A DNA stretch of 64,000 bases. It comes from Nitrospira sp. Its GTDB lineage: Bacteria; Nitrospirota; Nitrospiria; Nitrospirales; Nitrospiraceae. Of the stretch, positions 56,767 to 64,000 are shown piece after piece. A model generated the notes under the pieces. That model was not told where the DNA came from. It searched no databases and saw only the letters and a list, made by a program, of their open reading frames with translations. Positions within the stretch are counted from its first letter, which is position 1. Each line of letters starts with the position of its first letter. The DNA lies in NCBI GenBank assembly GCA_024998685.1, contig JACOEH010000009.1:1-64000 (forward strand), in the 5' to 3' direction. A program made the position numbers and the translations under genes.

Positions 56767-57906
56767 TCAGAAAGACCGATCCAACGGTACCTTCAATGTC
56801 GACATGCGCTTTCGCTCGATGCTTTCTATGAGACCATCGAATGCCCTGATGAATTTCAGGATGCCCTCTTCCTCGAGTCGATCGCTCAACTTCTCCACAT
56901 CGATCCCGCTTGTGTGGAGACGATCAAGCACATCCCGCGCCTGCGCTATTCCTTCTTCCAATCGAGCCGCCGGACGGCCGTGATCGCGATAGGCATTCAA
57001 TGTCTCCAACGTCAGTGTGTTCACGGTATCAGGACCGATCAGCGCCTCCACATACTTCACGTCGCTTTCACTCGGATTCTTCGTGCTCGTACTGGCCCAG
57101 AGCAGTCGCTGGGACCTTGCCCCTTGAGCGGCCAGCGCGCTGAAACGCTCGCCGTGGAAGATCTCTTTATAGATCTCGTACGCTGCCATCGCGCAGGCGA
57201 TGGCCGTCTGTCCGAGGGCATGGCATGACCTGTCGTCATCGCTCTCTTGCCGGCGCTGATCCGATAAGGAATCCACGAGGGTGTCGATTCTGCTGAGGAA
57301 AAAGCTGGCCACCGATGCCACGCGGCCGAGAGGGAGCCCTTTTGCCATACGGGCCGCCAACCCTTCGAGGTAAGCTTCACAGACATCGCGATAGCGGGAG
57401 AGACCGAACAGCAAGGTGACGTTGACATTGATGCCCTCTGCGATGAGCTGGCGGATGGCGGTGATCCCCTCGCGGGTCCCGGGCACTTTGATCATCACAT
57501 TCGGCCGATTGAGCAGTCGCCAAAGACGGCGCGCTTCCTTCACGGTTCCCGCCGCATCATCAGCCAGGTCCGGGGAGACCTCCAAGCTGACGAAACCGTC
57601 TCTTCCCTCCGTCTGATCATAGACTCGCCTGAACAGGTCGGCGGTGCGTCGCACATCGTCGAGCGTCAGATCCTCATAAATCTCACGAGAAGTTTTGCCC
57701 TCCAGTGCGAGTGCGTGTATTCGGTCGTCGTAATCACGGCTCCCCACGATGGCTTTCTCAAAAATGGAAGGATTTGACGTGACTCCCTGAACGCCGCAGT
57801 CCTCCATCAACCGCTGCATTTCGCCGGAGGTCACCATGCCTCGTCGAATGAAGTCCAACCAGGCGCTCTGTCCAAACGTCTGAAGGTGCAATAGCGGATT
57901 TGTCAT
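56767..57906 (-). CDS. tal: Transaldolase, copy 2
   Basis: Paralogue of copy 1, 379 aa from ATG 57906 (AAGGA just upstream; the frame extends to 57939). Motifs are FGQSAWLDFIRRGM, GVTSNPSIFEKAI, VMIKVPGTREGI, INVNVTLLFGLSRY, and LLWASTSTKNP. It is first in this part of the block and slightly longer than copy 1, with an insert near SDQRRQESDDDRS. Whether the two copies differ in substrate preference is unknown. Confidence 0.93.
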   Translation of the reverse strand: MTNPLLHLQTFGQSAWLDFIRRGMVTSGEMQRLMEDCGVQGVTSNPSIFEKAIVGSRDYDDRIHALALEGKTSREIYEDLTLDDVRRTADLFRRVYDQTEGRDGFVSLEVSPDLADDAAGTVKEARRLWRLLNRPNVMIKVPGTREGITAIRQLIAEGINVNVTLLFGLSRYRDVCEAYLEGLAARMAKGLPLGRVASVASFFLSRIDTLVDSLSDQRRQESDDDRSCHALGQTAIACAMAAYEIYKEIFHGERFSALAAQGARSQRLLWASTSTKNPSESDVKYVEALIGPDTVNTLTLETLNAYRDHGRPAARLEEGIAQARDVLDRLHTSGIDVEKLSDRLEEEGILKFIRAFDGLIESIERKRMSTLKVPLDRSF

Positions 57907-58213
57907 GACATCCTTCACGCGTTCGCCCGCTCTATTCACGAGGGTTCGTCACGACACTGCGGGAGACGACAGGTTTCCCGTGTCTTTGTCCTGACCGGGA
58001 TTGATATATCCATTCGACCGGTCACAACATCGTGAAAGCTCGCATCATCTTGTCGAAATGCGCAGTCTTGTGCCTGTCATTTCCTTGAGGACAAGAAATG
58101 GGGCACACAATGGAATTTGGCGACAGGCGACGAGGACAACTCGTCATCCGCCAAGCCTTGCAACAATGAGCCGTCGCGTCACAGCGCTGCCTCTCTTTCG
58201 TCAGACTCTCCTC
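57907..58213. other. 307-bp intergenic region upstream of the sugar block
   Basis: No gene seen. It likely contains the promoter for the transaldolase-led minus-strand block. An imperfect inverted repeat built on CATTTCCTTG and CAAGAAATG lies near 58078-58100. Confidence 0.4.
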
Positions 58214-59323
58214 TTAGATGTCCATGATGGCCTGAATGAGACCCAAGAAGGCGATCAGCCAAGCTGTGACTGCAACGTACAGCATCAGGTGGGCGCCGGC
58301 GATGAATGCCGGCAGGTCCAACAGGCGGCCTATCCCAAAGGTCGAGGTCGCATACATCCCCAACGGAAAGACCAGGCTCCAGTATTGTGACTGGTAGCGC
58401 ATCGGCATCCGCTGATACGCGTGACGCCATACTCCCAAGGCCAGCAGCAGCGGAATCCACCACGTGGCGGTCACCCAGAAGAACAGAGTGAGTCCTTTCA
58501 GGAACGGCAACAGTTCCTGCACGATCGTCCAGTCCGCAGCCTTCACAATCAGGTGCGTTCCGGCCACAACCGTAATGGCTTCAGCTCCCATACCGATCCA
58601 ATACGGCGGAGTGAGCATGTCAGCCGACAGCGGAATGAAGATCAATCGATAGGTGATCATTGTGATGATGAGGGCATAGAGGAACCCTCCCAGCAAATAC
58701 AGACTCAGTGAGATGAGGAACAGGCTATCGCGCCAGCTGCCCAGATGCGAGGCGAGGAGCGTCCCGAGTATTGCAACAGACTCAGTTGAGACGGTGGCTA
58801 AAAGCCAAGTGCCCGTCAATCCTCGCTCAAGAGTGGGTTTGGGTTCGATCACGAAGCCGGCAAGGAAGAACGCATAGAGCAGCAAGATCCACAAAACACC
58901 GCCGAAGAACCACAGCGCAAGCCCACATGTCACGTTGCCGACTAAGAGCACCACCTGACTGCCGAGCACACAAGTTCCGGCCACGATCGTGAGACATTCG
59001 GGAGCGCCCGCGCTACCGATCAAATCGGACCACATCTGCCGCCTGATCAGTATGAACCGGATCATCATGAGGAGCCAGAGGACCCCATAGCCGAGAGCCG
59101 CGACTCCGAAGAGAGCCCAAGCCAGCACCGGCAAATCAGCAAGGTGCGCCCCCACCGAAATAATACCTGTGGCCATGACAAAGGCAAATGAGCCGAGAGG
59201 AAGCTCTCGAATGGCATTCACAATGCGCGTTCGAAGCCTGTGAGCACCATGTTCTCGCGGGGCTTCGTCGCAAGCGTGGTCGGCGACCCTGAACCGATGA
59301 TGCGAGCCGTTGTTCCCGCACAT
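58214..59323 (-). CDS. TDT-family transporter (tellurite resistance/C4-dicarboxylate type)
   Basis: An integral membrane protein of about 369 aa with around ten hydrophobic segments. The first helix region, LPLGSFAFVMATGIISVGAHL, is characteristic of the TehA/Mae1/SLAC-like family, which conducts anions, C4-dicarboxylates or sulfite. The start is uncertain: ATG 59323 and GTG 59329 both lack a clear ribosome-binding site. It lies between the sugar block and the nar operon, and both neighbours are separated by more than 100 bp. The substrate cannot be predicted. Confidence 0.8.
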   Translation of the reverse strand: MCGNNGSHHRFRVADHACDEAPREHGAHRLRTRIVNAIRELPLGSFAFVMATGIISVGAHLADLPVLAWALFGVAALGYGVLWLLMMIRFILIRRQMWSDLIGSAGAPECLTIVAGTCVLGSQVVLLVGNVTCGLALWFFGGVLWILLLYAFFLAGFVIEPKPTLERGLTGTWLLATVSTESVAILGTLLASHLGSWRDSLFLISLSLYLLGGFLYALIITMITYRLIFIPLSADMLTPPYWIGMGAEAITVVAGTHLIVKAADWTIVQELLPFLKGLTLFFWVTATWWIPLLLALGVWRHAYQRMPMRYQSQYWSLVFPLGMYATSTFGIGRLLDLPAFIAGAHLMLYVAVTAWLIAFLGLIQAIMDI

Positions 59324-59451
59324 AGACACCGCACACTGATGCAGGCGAGTAAGGTTGACGTCGAGAAGATCAAGCGTTCACATCTCGATCGCGAGGTCAC
59401 GGCCTCGCATGCGTCCCGGTAATTTCAACGTACACGGCAAGCCGTCCGTCT

Positions 59452-60972
59452 TTAAGATGCTCCGTCCTCAAATTGTAATCGCTCTTCCTCCTCTTTCTGC
59501 AGCGCCGTGATCAGTGTTTCCTCTATTCGTCGCTGCACTTCTGTGCGTTCCGTCTCTGTAAGACAGGTCTTGGCCTCCTGAATGGCCGCTGTCAGCAACC
59601 CCGAAGCGAAGGAAGAAGAACTCTGTGAGAGGACCGTGGCCATTGCGACGACTTCAGCGTAGATGCTCTGATCAAGCTCCAAGACAAGTTGTCTTCCGTG
59701 GTGGCGTATCACCCCTGATCCGGTTGCGGCAGTGGACCGGATTGTCCGGATCAACGCCCCCACAGGACTGCCGTGCTCGAACCCAAACATGACCATATTC
59801 AGAAAACGGTTCTCGAACTCCTTTTTCGCTTCATAGACCCAACGCCCCTGCTTGAGCCCGGTGATGTCTCCCACAGGCACACGGAGCGCGGACATATAGG
59901 CGGCCTGGTCTTGTCCGGTCCCCATCACCCGTTGCGCATGTTCGATGGCGACGCTTCTGAGAGGCTGCCCGCGCAAGCTTGCGACGAGATTATGAGCGGC
60001 GATGCGCACCTCTTCCTGGATCGCATCCACGGTTCGGGGAAGACCGACCTCCACCGGAGTCGGGGAGGCCTGGCTGGGGGCGATGCAGATGCCCGCCGCG
60101 AATACGTTCTCGTATTGCTCGCTTCGTAAATACTGATCGACCTTGAGCAACCCATGAGCATCGGTTGGAAGCGCGCTGTTGGTGAGGGCCGGAATGCCTC
60201 CGAAGCGCGGCCAGTAGACACCGAACACGTAGGGGATGGACTCTTTCTTCGCACGTCCACCATCTGTGTGTCTCGCCACCTGGATGGCGTCCTCGGCGGC
60301 GCCGATGGTTTCAGCGTTTCCGATCCACTGAATGTCATGGGCCGCCAAGGCATGGGTCAAAGACTCGCGCAGGGCCGACCCGCCGATGCCCAAATGCCCG
60401 GAGTAGGGTTCCGGAGTGATGATGGAGATCGGCACGCGGCGCCTGATCCCGCGCCTGCGAAGATCGGCGTCGACAAGAAACGCATACTCGTACACGGAGC
60501 CCAAGATCGACGCGCCGGGCGCGGCTCCGATCACAATCGGACCGGACCGACTCGCGAACCGTTCGTAGGCTTTCCGCGTCGCCAGCGCCTGTTCGAGATC
60601 GAGCACGGAGTGGAGCTTCGCAAGCCCCGGAATCTCCCGCCATCGAGGAACAGCGCCGCAGGCGATCACGATGGAATCGTAGGAGAGTTCCCGTGCCCCG
60701 TCGACCACGATACGACTGCAATCGGCATCGATGGCCGTCACCGATCCGTGGACGAAATCGATCCCGCGCCCCTCTAAGTGAGGTTTGATTGGGAGAGCGA
60801 TGTCGGACTCGACGCGCCAGCCGACCGCCAGCGCTGGATTGGACGGGACGAAGTGGAAATACTCCCGGTCTGATACGACGGTAATGCGGGCGGTGGAACC
60901 GAGCCACCGTGTGAGTTCATAGGCGGCAGGGACACCCGCAATGCCGGCGCCGATCACGATGATGTCCTGCAC
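59452..60972 (-). CDS. FAD-dependent pyridine-nucleotide-disulfide-type oxidoreductase (SQR-like)
   Basis: A 506-aa flavoprotein. The start GTG 60972 has GAGGAG 5 bases upstream; the frame runs on to 61308 inside narI but without sense. The N-terminus is DIIVIGAGIAGVPAAYEL (FAD dinucleotide fold, residues 3-20), followed by a second nucleotide fold (GPIVIGAAPGASILG). The FAAGIC motif before residue 300 is typical of sulfide:quinone or NADH dehydrogenase II-like enzymes. The last 100 residues form a helical extension ending in a Glu-rich coil, beyond the usual family length. It lies 35 bp after narI, so it is probably the last gene of the nar operon. Its electron donor and acceptor are unknown. 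Confidence 0.8.
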   Translation of the reverse strand: MQDIIVIGAGIAGVPAAYELTRWLGSTARITVVSDREYFHFVPSNPALAVGWRVESDIALPIKPHLEGRGIDFVHGSVTAIDADCSRIVVDGARELSYDSIVIACGAVPRWREIPGLAKLHSVLDLEQALATRKAYERFASRSGPIVIGAAPGASILGSVYEYAFLVDADLRRRGIRRRVPISIITPEPYSGHLGIGGSALRESLTHALAAHDIQWIGNAETIGAAEDAIQVARHTDGGRAKKESIPYVFGVYWPRFGGIPALTNSALPTDAHGLLKVDQYLRSEQYENVFAAGICIAPSQASPTPVEVGLPRTVDAIQEEVRIAAHNLVASLRGQPLRSVAIEHAQRVMGTGQDQAAYMSALRVPVGDITGLKQGRWVYEAKKEFENRFLNMVMFGFEHGSPVGALIRTIRSTAATGSGVIRHHGRQLVLELDQSIYAEVVAMATVLSQSSSSFASGLLTAAIQEAKTCLTETERTEVQRRIEETLITALQKEEEERLQFEDGAS

Positions 60973-61007
60973 CTCTTCTCCTCTGATTTCGCCTCTCGGT
61001 GACTGTC

Positions 61008-61700
61008 TTACCGCTGGCGCAATCCAGGGCGCACCACCTGATAGGGCCGCAAGAGGTAGACTACCAATGCAAATCCGCTCCAGATGTGCACGAGTCTGCT
61101 GAACGGGATGAGAGCAAACAGAGTCATCCCTAATACCATATGAACTTGATAGACCGGCGGCACCTCTGTCACGAAAGAAGCGGCGCCACCGTGAAACGTG
61201 ACGATATGACGGGCCCACTGAGCCAAGGGTGTCAGGTTGCTTCCTGACAGTTCCTGGGCGGAAAAATATAGCGTGCCCAAGCCGAAGGACAGGGTGATGA
61301 GAATCCATACAAGCACGACCATATCCATCACGCGCGTGGTCGCGCGGATCCTTGGCTCCGTCACACGCCGATGGATGAGCATGGCGAGTCCGATCAAGCA
61401 GGCGAATCCGAAGAGTCCACCGCTGATCATAGCCGTCAACTGATGCCCCTGCAGACCGATGCCCAGCATCCCAAACACTTCCGGCATGAGAAGGCCGATA
61501 ACATGTCCCAGGAAGAGGAACAACACGCCGATGTGGAAGAGGTTGCTGCCGAATCGGAGCGTTCCTCGCCTGAGCAACTCGCTTGAATCGCTGGTCCAGG
61601 TATACTGGCCCCGCTCAAAACGCAGCAAACTGCCCAGGAGAAACACGGAACCCGCAATGTACGGGTAGATTTGAAAGAAGAATTCGTGAAGATTGGCCAT
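61008..61700 (-). CDS. narI: Respiratory nitrate reductase gamma subunit (cytochrome b)
   Basis: Membrane anchor that takes electrons from quinol and passes them through two hemes b to NarH. 230 aa with five helices. The four heme-ligand His are at positions 56, 66, 187 and 205, which agree in number and place with the Escherichia coli protein. The C-terminus (RPYQVVRPGLRQR) is the usual basic tail facing NarH. It is encoded after narJ in the standard GHJI order. Confidence 0.94.
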   Translation of the reverse strand: MANLHEFFFQIYPYIAGSVFLLGSLLRFERGQYTWTSDSSELLRRGTLRFGSNLFHIGVLFLFLGHVIGLLMPEVFGMLGIGLQGHQLTAMISGGLFGFACLIGLAMLIHRRVTEPRIRATTRVMDMVVLVWILITLSFGLGTLYFSAQELSGSNLTPLAQWARHIVTFHGGAASFVTEVPPVYQVHMVLGMTLFALIPFSRLVHIWSGFALVVYLLRPYQVVRPGLRQR

Positions 61701-61727
61701 GTCACATCCTCATCGTCTCGAATCGCT

Positions 61728-62366
61728 TCAGGTCTCACGATGACTGTCGCCGCCAGGCGGTTCTTTCGTCAACGTTCCCGGCACTCCCATTCGGATCCCG
61801 GACTGCTTCCGCCGAAAAAGTCGCTTCATGCTGCGAATTGGGGACGAGACTCCGGACAACGCGGAGCCGGGAGTCAGCGCCATCAGGGCGTCGAAGGCTC
61901 CAGCGTAGGGAGAACAGACATCAGCGAGCCGGCTATGCAGGGTCTCCACGACATCTTCGATGCCGGCGAGTCGCCCTTGAACCTCCTCCGGCGGAATCAG
62001 GGACAGGAACTCGAGGAACAGCGGAAGAAAATCCGGCAATTCCAGGCTCGTCGGTTCCAGACCAAACCGTCGGTATTCTTCGACTAGTCGAGCCATCGCC
62101 TCACCCCGCTCGCGGGAATCCCCCATCGTGTGCTCGAAGACATGCAGTGAATGGGCGGCATTTCGATCAAAGGTCTCCACGTATGTCTCTTGCACGTCGA
62201 TCAACGCTCCGCGCTGCAGATGGTTGAACAAGCCGTCGAGTCGACGCCCCGCACGCCGACCTTGTCCGATCTCGGTGGACACCATCGCGCGTAACTCACC
62301 GACCGATTGCAACCACTCCTGTTCGGGATAGGTCAAGAGCAAGGCGACGGCTTTATAGATCTTCAC
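61728..62366 (-). CDS. narJ: Nitrate reductase maturation chaperone
   Basis: Chaperone for insertion of the molybdenum cofactor into NarG; not part of the final enzyme. 212 aa, all helical, with the TorD/DmsD-like YKAVALLLTYPEQEWL N-terminus and LPDFLPLFLEFLSLIPPEE. The GTG start overlaps the narH stop (GTGA). A basic C-terminal tail of about 30 residues extends past the usual fold. Confidence 0.92.
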   Translation of the reverse strand: MKIYKAVALLLTYPEQEWLQSVGELRAMVSTEIGQGRRAGRRLDGLFNHLQRGALIDVQETYVETFDRNAAHSLHVFEHTMGDSRERGEAMARLVEEYRRFGLEPTSLELPDFLPLFLEFLSLIPPEEVQGRLAGIEDVVETLHSRLADVCSPYAGAFDALMALTPGSALSGVSSPIRSMKRLFRRKQSGIRMGVPGTLTKEPPGGDSHRET

Positions 62367-63907
62367 GGCCTGCGGTTCCCTCTTCGGATCTCATCGACAC
62401 TGATGAATTGTGCGTTCGACCGTTCTTTACCGGCGAACAGGCTGGCCCCCGTCACCCCCTCGGAAAATCGGCTGTCGGCGGAAAAGCCGCAGGAGCCTTG
62501 GTCATCGAAGCTGTGCGACATGGCTTCCTGATGGCTGGTTGGAATGACGTACCGGTCTTCATAATCGGCGATCGCGAGGTACCGGTACATCTCCTCGATC
62601 TGGCTCTCGCTCAATCCCACCGATGGCAGCAACAGGGCTGCATCGTCTCCCATGTCTTTCTTCCGCATGTAGCGGCGCATCGCGAGCAACCGATCCAACG
62701 CACGCACGATGGGCTCCTCATTTCCCGCCGTCAGGAGATTTGCGAGGTAGCGTACAGGAATCCTGAGGGAGGACGTATCGGGAAGCCCGTCCGGTTCAGG
62801 AGCTGCGTTCTCGACTGAACCAGCGGCCGGTGAGAGGGGCGGGATGTACCACACCATGGGCAAGGTCCGGTATTCAGGATGGAGTGGAAACGCCAGACGC
62901 CATTCGACCGCCATCTTGTAGATGGGAGACCGTTTGGCCGCCTCCAGCCAATTGTCTGGAATCCCGTCCTGCCTCGCCTGCATCTGCACGGCCGGATCCT
63001 TGGGGTCGAGAAACAGTCCAAGCTGGGCCTCATACAGATCCTGTTCCTGTTCGACGCTCGCCGCTTTTTCGATGCGGTCCGCATCGTAGAGCATCACGCC
63101 CAAGTATCGCAGGCGACCGACACAGGTCTCCGAGCAAATGGTCGGCTGGCCGGATTCAATGCGCGGATAGCAAAAGGTGCATTTCTCGGCTTTGCCTGTG
63201 TGCCAGTTATAATAAATCTTCTTGTAGGGACATCCGCTGACGCACATCCGCCATCCACGGCACTTATCCTGGTCGACGAGCACAATGCCGTCTTCTTCGC
63301 GTTTATAGATCGAACCGGACGGGCAGGATGCGACACAGGTGGGATTCAAACAATGCTCGCAGAGCCGCGGAAGGTAGAACAGAAAAGTGTTTTCGAATGA
63401 AGCCAGGAGATCCGGATCAATGCCATCGGCATTGACGTCTTTGAGTCGCTCCGCTGACTCGCCGCCAAGATCGTCCTCCCAATTCGGACCCCCGTCGATC
63501 TTGTCCTTGACCTCCCCGGTGATAATGGACTTTGGGCGGGCTGTGGGCACCATCGGACTCTCGGGCGCGCGCTGGAGCGTGTCGTAGTCGAAGGTAAACG
63601 GCTCGTAATAATCGTCGAGCTGCGGCAAGTTGGGGTTCGAGAAAATGTTGGTCAGGATTCGCCACCGAGCGCCTTGTTTCGGCTCGATCGTGCCGTTGCC
63701 TTTGCGCTGCCAGCCGCCGTTCCAGCGTTCCTGGTTTTCCCATTCATGGGGATAGCCGACGCCCGGCTTCGTTTCGACGTTGTTGAACCAGACATATTCC
63801 ATGCCTTCCCGCGACGTCCACACGTTCTTGCAGGTAATGGAGCAGGTGTGACAGCCGATGCATTTATCAAGGTTCATGACCATAGCCACCTGCGCCCGGA
63901 CTTTCAT
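62363..63907 (-). CDS. narH: Respiratory nitrate reductase beta subunit
   Basis: Iron-sulfur electron-wire subunit, 514 aa. The first cluster uses C16, C19, C22 and C26 (CIGCHTCSITC). Others are CEHCLNPTCVASCP, CRGWRMCVSGCPYKK, where Trp replaces a ligand as in NarH [3Fe-4S] sites, and CTFCYPRI ... CSETC. The NVETKPGVGYPHEWE segment and overall pattern match cytoplasm-facing NarH, and not the periplasmic NxrB familiar from Nitrospira. GGGAGG is 4 bases before ATG 63907. The C-terminal 50 residues are Ser-rich and poorly conserved in appearance. Confidence 0.94.
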   Translation of the reverse strand: MKVRAQVAMVMNLDKCIGCHTCSITCKNVWTSREGMEYVWFNNVETKPGVGYPHEWENQERWNGGWQRKGNGTIEPKQGARWRILTNIFSNPNLPQLDDYYEPFTFDYDTLQRAPESPMVPTARPKSIITGEVKDKIDGGPNWEDDLGGESAERLKDVNADGIDPDLLASFENTFLFYLPRLCEHCLNPTCVASCPSGSIYKREEDGIVLVDQDKCRGWRMCVSGCPYKKIYYNWHTGKAEKCTFCYPRIESGQPTICSETCVGRLRYLGVMLYDADRIEKAASVEQEQDLYEAQLGLFLDPKDPAVQMQARQDGIPDNWLEAAKRSPIYKMAVEWRLAFPLHPEYRTLPMVWYIPPLSPAAGSVENAAPEPDGLPDTSSLRIPVRYLANLLTAGNEEPIVRALDRLLAMRRYMRKKDMGDDAALLLPSVGLSESQIEEMYRYLAIADYEDRYVIPTSHQEAMSHSFDDQGSCGFSADSRFSEGVTGASLFAGKERSNAQFISVDEIRRGNRRP

Positions 63908-63934
63908 AAGACCTCCCTCGATGAACGTCTCATA

Positions 63935-64000
63935 TCACTCGAGCGTGAGCGTCTGGTCGCACCGGATCGACGTCCCATGTGACACGATCGAGCTTCCGCA
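63935..64000 (-). CDS. narG: C-terminal end of the nitrate reductase alpha subunit (partial)
   Basis: Only the last 21 codons before narH lie in the window. The GC3-rich minus frame ends in SIRCDQTLTLE with a stop at 63935-63937. Two other frames are open as well; one ends at 63930 but has a weaker third-position GC bias, so I prefer the first. Identity as narG is inferred from the conserved narGHJI order, and not from the sequence itself. Confidence 0.5.
   Translation of the reverse strand, partial: CGSSIVSHGTSIRCDQTLTLE

Noticed and set aside
60973-61308. N-terminal 112 codons of the flavoprotein frame
   Set aside because: They overlap narI on the same strand and have no family similarity. 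GTG 60972 with GAGGAG gives the proper FAD-fold N-terminus.
63930-64000. Alternative narG end (frame ending at 63930, reading ...DVDPVRPDAHARVI)
   Set aside because: It is open, but third-position GC is clearly lower than in the frame ending at 63935. I cannot exclude it with only 70 bases.
1-64000. rRNA, tRNA, CRISPR array, integrase or transposase
   Set aside because: I looked for conserved rRNA stretches, tRNA cloverleafs ending in CCA, regularly spaced repeats and recombinase motifs, and saw none. A dedicated scan such as tRNAscan-SE would settle the tRNA question.

Overview
The window looks like chromosome of a Nitrospira-type bacterium (phylum Nitrospirota). The base composition is fairly GC-rich. 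It carries a complete 13-function complex I operon with a nuoCD fusion, a respiratory nitrate reductase operon, glycogen and pentose-phosphate genes, and short dispersed inverted-repeat elements of a kind I recall from Nitrospira genomes. The assignment comes from memory of gene content and repeats, not from a search. A canonical narGHJI operon is not a hallmark of Nitrospira, so another nitrogen-respiring lineage such as NC10 remains possible. I saw no rRNA, tRNA, CRISPR array or transposase.

Layout. (1) 1-3.5 kb is an AT-richer accessory stretch: a 53-residue ORF with a lasso-type RiPP leader followed by a strong terminator, two secreted fibronectin-III proteins, and an outer-membrane beta-barrel. 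(2) 3.5-7.7 kb on the minus strand holds glgC and a Ski2-like helicase split into two genes, with the C-terminal half placed upstream of the N-terminal half. (3) 7.8-17.7 kb on the plus strand holds a heavy-metal type RND efflux operon, a HEAT-repeat protein, peptide deformylase, an MsbA-type ABC exporter and two small zinc-ribbon-like proteins. (4) 17.8-26.5 kb is mixed: a WG-repeat protein, a 193-bp inverted-repeat element, a secreted protein with three internal repeats, a GH15 glucoamylase-like enzyme, GAPDH, DUF488, a second inverted-repeat element, a DNA glycosylase, and remnants of a LexA/S24-like gene and a trans-sulfuration gene. (5) 26.5-41.2 kb is the nuoA-N operon on the minus strand. 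(6) 41.5-46 kb has a universal stress protein and a sensor kinase/response regulator pair. (7) 46-58 kb is a minus-strand sugar block: alpha-glucan phosphorylase, two zwf, gnd, class I aldolase, pgi and two transaldolases. (8) 58.2-64 kb has a TDT-family transporter and narGHJI (narG cut by the window edge) ending with an FAD-dependent oxidoreductase.

How the genes fit together. glgC builds glycogen. The phosphorylase and the GH15 enzyme can release glucose units from it. Pgi, the two Zwf proteins, Gnd and the transaldolases send those units through the oxidative pentose-phosphate route, while aldolase and GAPDH provide the glycolytic connection. Complex I and the nitrate reductase are the membrane energy modules. 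The most unusual items are the orphan RiPP-like precursor, the order-inverted split helicase, the triplicated periplasmic-type protein, the paired zwf and tal paralogues, and the flavoprotein attached to the nar operon.
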